DNA of 64,000 bases from Mixophyes australis. Taxonomy: Eukaryota > Chordata > Amphibia > Anura > Limnodynastidae. Shown here piece by piece: positions 59,727-64,000 of this stretch. Each line of letters begins with the position of its first letter. The stretch's first letter is position 1. The translations under genes were made by a program, and so were the position numbers. Location: assembly GCA_036250195.1 (NCBI GenBank), contig JAVHZZ010000006.1:188107850-188171849 (forward strand), written 5' to 3'. A model generated the notes under the pieces. It made no database searches. It saw nothing but the letters and a program-made list of their open reading frames with translations, and was not told the DNA's origin.

Positions 59727-60600
59727 TGTCACAGTGTGCTTACTGGAAATAGGGTGCGGAGTCTAACAGGCAGGTGGTTTTCACCAGGAACCCCTGCAAG
59801 GAGGTATGGTCTTAGCGGCACCAAACCTGCAGGTCGCGGTCCCGCGAGTGAGTGAACAGCAGAACGATGTGGAGGAGCCAAGTGAAGCGGGTAGAAATGA
59901 TGGAACCCACAGGTAAGTGGTATAGATATAGAACAACGATAAAATATGCTGATGGTCAGCAACCAATGAGTCACTAGAAGAATAGGTGCTCTGCAGAGTA
60001 ACAATGAGAGAACAGGAGCTGTCACAATGGTGAGTCACAGATGTAGTAGCGGCTCTGAGTGGTAGCGATGAGAAAACTGAAGCTGCCACGATGATGTACA
60101 CTGGACATGGTAAGTGAGGTACTGGAGCAGCGATAGTTCAACACGGCCAGAGACCGAGAGCAGGCTGGAGTGGCGGAGGTAACCCGTGGTAACAGCTGAT
60201 GAGTCACAGATGTAGTAGCGGCTCTGAGTGGTAGCGATGAGAGAACCAGAGCTGTCACAATGGTAAGTGAGGTACTGGAGCAGCGAAGGTTCAACACGGC
60301 CAAAGACTGAGAGCAGGCTGGAGTACAGGCAAACCACAAGGAGACAGAACCACAGGCTGCAAGAAGTGAGCTTGATAAACAGGCATCAGACAGGTGAATC
60401 CAGGAAGTTTAAATGGTGCTCCAATAATGCTTAGCCAATGAAAAGAGGGAGGAGGCCCTGAAGTGCAATAGACTTGCACCTGTGCAGATCTGATAATAGC
60501 TGAATCAATGAATAGTGTCTGATGCTGAAACATGGCAGTTTCCAGATCAATGGGATGCAGGTAACGAGACAGGTACCAGTTGCAGGACCGGAGCTTTACA
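59727..60600 (-). mobile_element. solo LTR, Ty3/gypsy type, TSD gggga
   Basis: Plus-strand ends tgtcacagtgtgctt and accggagctttaca. Perfect 5-bp duplication gggga at 59722-59726 and 60601-60605. Shares gagtctaac, tggttttcaccaggaacccc and gcaaggaggtatgg with the LTR at 24706, in the same relative place. It contains a tandem duplication with a period of about 169 bp (gagtcacagatgtagtagcg at 60032 and 60201). No second LTR or internal region. Confidence 0.9.
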
Positions 60601-63278
60601 GGGGACATTTAAATGCTCCCATCCAACCACCATGCACTAGCCTAACACAAAAGTGGTTCCACACATAGCACATAGCTCTGGGGGCATCACACAGACACAC
60701 ACACATCATTCAAAGTTGACGTTACACAGGGATCATCCATTTAGTGCAAAACGGTGACAGCTGAATAGAAAGAAGTAAAATATTCTGCTCATTCTGCTTT
60801 TGTTTTTGACATTTTACATGTTTCAATGGCAGAATTTGGCCTTAATTGTTTCTAGTCCTACCCCAAGCACACCACATAACATAACGAATGGACCATCATT
60901 ATACCAGCTTTATCCATAGACTAGGAATTCCATGAAACGCAAACTTAGGAATTTAGTGCAGAATGGCATTCCGTGGATTGGTGAAGCCAAAGCCACATTA
61001 GAAAATTGTATTGACGCTCAGAAAATGGTCTGTTCTCCAGCAATACCTCATACATCCTTTTTCTATATTCTGCTCAATACTTTGTATGTATCCCAAATAA
61101 AGCATATACGTAATTATTTCAGTATGTAACCAAAAGAATGCCCAGCAATGTAACATTTTTATGGATACACAAAGTAGTTAAAAAGTAATTCATGTTTAAA
61201 TGATATACAGCAGAATTGCAATGGTCTTGGCTTTAAAGGACCACAATGCCTAAAATACAATGTGCTTTTTCTTTGCATAAAAGCATACTGCCTACATTAA
61301 CTACCTGGTGTCTGGGAGATCCAGGGTGCAGGTAGAATAAGATGTGGTGGATGATGCTTTATTACAAAGTCTGCAGTGAAACATAGTTGAGACAATCCCA
61401 TTATATTCTCTTCTCCCCAGGCGCTGGTTAGCAAAGTTTAGCCTTGGGGGAAGACTTGGTTCATCAGCCTATTAAGAATATTTGAAAGGGAAAACATGCA
61501 GATAGCCCAGTGACCTAACCCAAAGTAGCCCCCGGCTCAGTTAGCCTCTCCCCCAATCATTGCACACCAAGTGGCAGGGTTGGGATTATGAGATTGCATC
61601 AACATATCCCTGCTCGTAGGTGTCTACAGGGGTGAGCGGGGCTTAGCAACGCATTTCACATAATTCTCCACCTACCTTGCAGAAGATAAACGTGCCCACA
61701 GAATTTATTTGCTCTCCCCAATTCAGGAGAGTAAATAATTAGGCAAAAAAGCCTAGTAATAACATGCACATGTATAAGTAAAAGTTCCCGAACCTTGATA
61801 GAACGATATTTATCATTCTATTTACACTTCCTATTATTGTCTGTTATCAGCCTTTTAGGCCAACGGTGGCTGAAAGAGACCATCTGCAATTACCTTCAGG
61901 CGGTAATACTGAGTGTAGGATAAGATCACCTCCCGTGATCACAGCATTATCCCAAATATCCTTAGTCCTGATAAGGCCATTCTTATGGAATAACCAGTTT
62001 GTCTTTTAGGATTACTTGGTCATGTTCCACTTGCCTGTTTAAGGTGTAATAACCATATCCACAAATAGGGAATATTTGTTTAGAAAGAAATCTTCAAAGC
62101 AGACAATATTGGAAAGATGTTTAGAGCATAGACCTGTGTGCTAGACAATGATTAATTCAGGATGAGAAAAGACAGGAAGAGAATGGCAGGGAGCCGTAAT
62201 CATGGGGGTGGAATATCAGGCAAAGTGAGATTACATCCAGAATGTCAAAATCAAGTGTGGGGGGGGGGGGGTGTCTGGTCTACTTGGTTACAGTCCATGT
62301 CTTCTTGTAACAACACCTACAGAGCATCTCTTTCTGCCCAGGACACCTGCAGACCATCTTCCCAGAAACAATTTACTTACCCTCTTCTAGTAAATTAGAA
62401 ATTAACCTTTGAGTTTAACCATACATAACATTTGATGCAATACAGACAGGACAATTAATATTAATGGACATGTCCAGTGATCATAGACATAAATATTTTT
62501 TTTTTTTTGTTTCACTGTATGCAGATGTTTCCTATAAAGCATAAAAGTAGCTAGTTTAGGGCAAATATTTCTTATTTTCCTGGGACATCACTGCTTGTGT
62601 GTGAATTACATTGCCTGTGACCTAACACTTCATCTCTAGACGTCTGATGTTCTAAATTTCTGAAGAATGGTGATTCATAATGAAATTCAGATAGAGAGTT
62701 ACAGCAGCTGAACACACAGACACACAAAATATATTTACCATAATCAAAACCAAGGGAAGTATCTAGCTGAAATAAGTGCAATTAAATATTAAAATTAAAT
62801 TAAAATTAATATATTAATGGAAGGTAGAGATGACCAACATTTCCAAAACTATTCAGTGGACATGTTTGTCTGGTAGAAGTTTTTCTTAAGTGTTCCATGC
62901 AGAATTCCTCTATACTTTCTGTTCTATCAGGAATTCCCTTATCATTTTTTTTCTGCCAAATTGTTTGAGGCAAAGATCATTATTTTTGGCCACGACTTTT
63001 CTGTATTTTTCCCCGAAAATGTTAATTCATCTTTACAGTCATGATCACAGTTTTAAATGCCTTCCCTTACTTTATTATATTGTCTTATCATTCTATGTGC
63101 ATTATGGGCTCGATCTTGCTGCATGTATTGGGTTCTGTATTTTTACTGCATTTTTAATTGCCTTTATATGTTAGCCTCTATCTAAATTTCCTGATTTTCT
63201 GCCTGTCACCTCTTCTGGACCATGAGTCCCAAAAGTGTTGGGCTTAAATCCTGGTGGCAACTAAGTAATTCACACTTA
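60601..63278. other. no gene; short repeat block and G-run
   Basis: Mostly AT-rich. About 61461-61560 (agcctattaagaatatttg, atgcagatagcccagtgacc) is related to 63598-63665. A pure G-run lies at about 62260-62270. No exon-like frame identified. Confidence 0.45.
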
Positions 63279-63447
63279 GGGCTAGATTTACTAAGCTGCG
63301 GGTTTGAAAAAGTGGGGATGTTGCCTATAGCAACCAATCTAGCTATCATTTTGTAGAAGGTACTAAATAAATGAAAGCTAGAATCTGATTGGTTGCCATA
63401 GGCAACATCCCCACTTTTATAAACCCGCAGCTTTGTAAATCTAGTCC
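63279..63447. mobile_element. hairpin MITE (ggcaacatccc family), copy 3, TSD tta
   Basis: Termini gggctagatttactaag and gtaaatctagtcc. Arms ggatgttgcctatagcaacc / ggttgccataggcaacatcc. 3-bp tta on each side (63276-63278 and 63448-63450), as expected for Harbinger-type insertion. Same family as 40222 and 55054. Confidence 0.92.
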
Positions 63448-64000
63448 TTAGTCCCTCCAACTTTTCTGGTGGTGGTTACATTCGTTATATAATTGAATAA
63501 ATGGATGAGTGAAACTGTAACACAATCCATAAAGCAAGGGGCTGGCTGGCACATTTTAGCCAGGAGGAGAGTGGGTGGGGGGCAAACCTGACTAAGCAGC
63601 CTATTGGGAACATTTTAAAGAGAAAAAAATGCAGGTAGCCCAGTGACCCAGCCCAAGGTAGCCCACTATAGAACCGGTCCCCCTGCCCCCCAGCCCAGCC
63701 AGCCCCTGACCATCTCTCATGAATTTTGCATGACACTTATACATTCTATCACACTCTTGTAAGAATACATAAATGATTGAGTTTGGACTCTTCCTAGGCC
63801 TGTCATTTCCCCACTTCTGTCAAGTTTAGAGATTATGCACATGGATATATTTGCACCCACAGGTACCTAGAATTTCAGGATAAAAAAATGAAGCTTTTAA
63901 CTCTAACATATCCAGTCAAGACTTTGTAAAAAAAAAAAAAAGTGCAGTTATTTGGTATTGCTATGCTTTACAAGCTATATTATACAATTATATTTGGGAT
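63448..64000. other. no gene; possible small TIR element
   Basis: About 63538-63710 is bounded by caaggggctggctggc and gccagcccctg-like ends with a G/C-rich interior and the cagtgacccagcccaaggta block, suggesting a MITE, but no TSD was found. The remainder is AT-rich and runs to the window edge. Confidence 0.45.

Overview
This window looks like intergenic DNA from a large vertebrate genome, most likely a frog or toad. The evidence is its repeat content: V-SINE copies with a tRNA-like head and a GATGAT tail, CR1/L2-type and L1-type LINEs, Tc1 transposons, many small hAT-type and hairpin MITEs, and CpG-containing Ty3/gypsy-type solo LTRs. I recognise no host protein-coding gene, rRNA or free-standing tRNA gene. 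Every translated segment I can assign belongs to a transposable element, and nearly all are broken by stops, frameshifts or deletions. Family names come from my own recognition of motifs and structure, not from a search.

Layout. 0-1.3 kb is a 32-bp minisatellite. 3-6.7 kb holds a V-SINE and a hAT MITE with target-site duplication (TSD). 6.7-11.7 kb is a nested structure: a roughly 290-bp foldback repeat split by an L1 with 14-bp TSDs (6745-10716) and by a solo LTR with 5-bp TSDs (10792-11551). 14-17 kb has two LTR copies and MITEs. 19.6-24.3 kb has two copies of an unnamed repeat, a second minisatellite and a plus-strand CR1/L2-type LINE. 24.7-28.5 kb has a solo LTR, MITEs and a V-SINE. 29.7-33.2 kb is a minus-strand CR1/L2-type LINE split by a Tc1 deletion derivative and by LTR sequence. 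34.8-47.6 kb has hairpin MITEs, a 35-bp minisatellite split by a V-SINE, two inverted copies of a GC-rich element and a long foldback.

47.6-53.9 kb is the most layered locus. An L1 3' fragment contains a 4.85-kb element with 8-bp TSDs. That element contains a 2.98-kb element, also with 8-bp TSDs, which carries a 79/83/91-bp minisatellite and a short lysine/serine-rich reading frame. 55-61 kb has a Tc1 split by a solo LTR, a second Tc1 and another solo LTR. The rest is AT-rich sequence with no recognised content.

The elements do not form a pathway. What the window records is an order of insertions, readable from TSDs: host or older repeat first, then LINE or DNA transposon, then solo LTR, SINE or MITE. 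I found no CRISPR array, operon or new multi-gene system.
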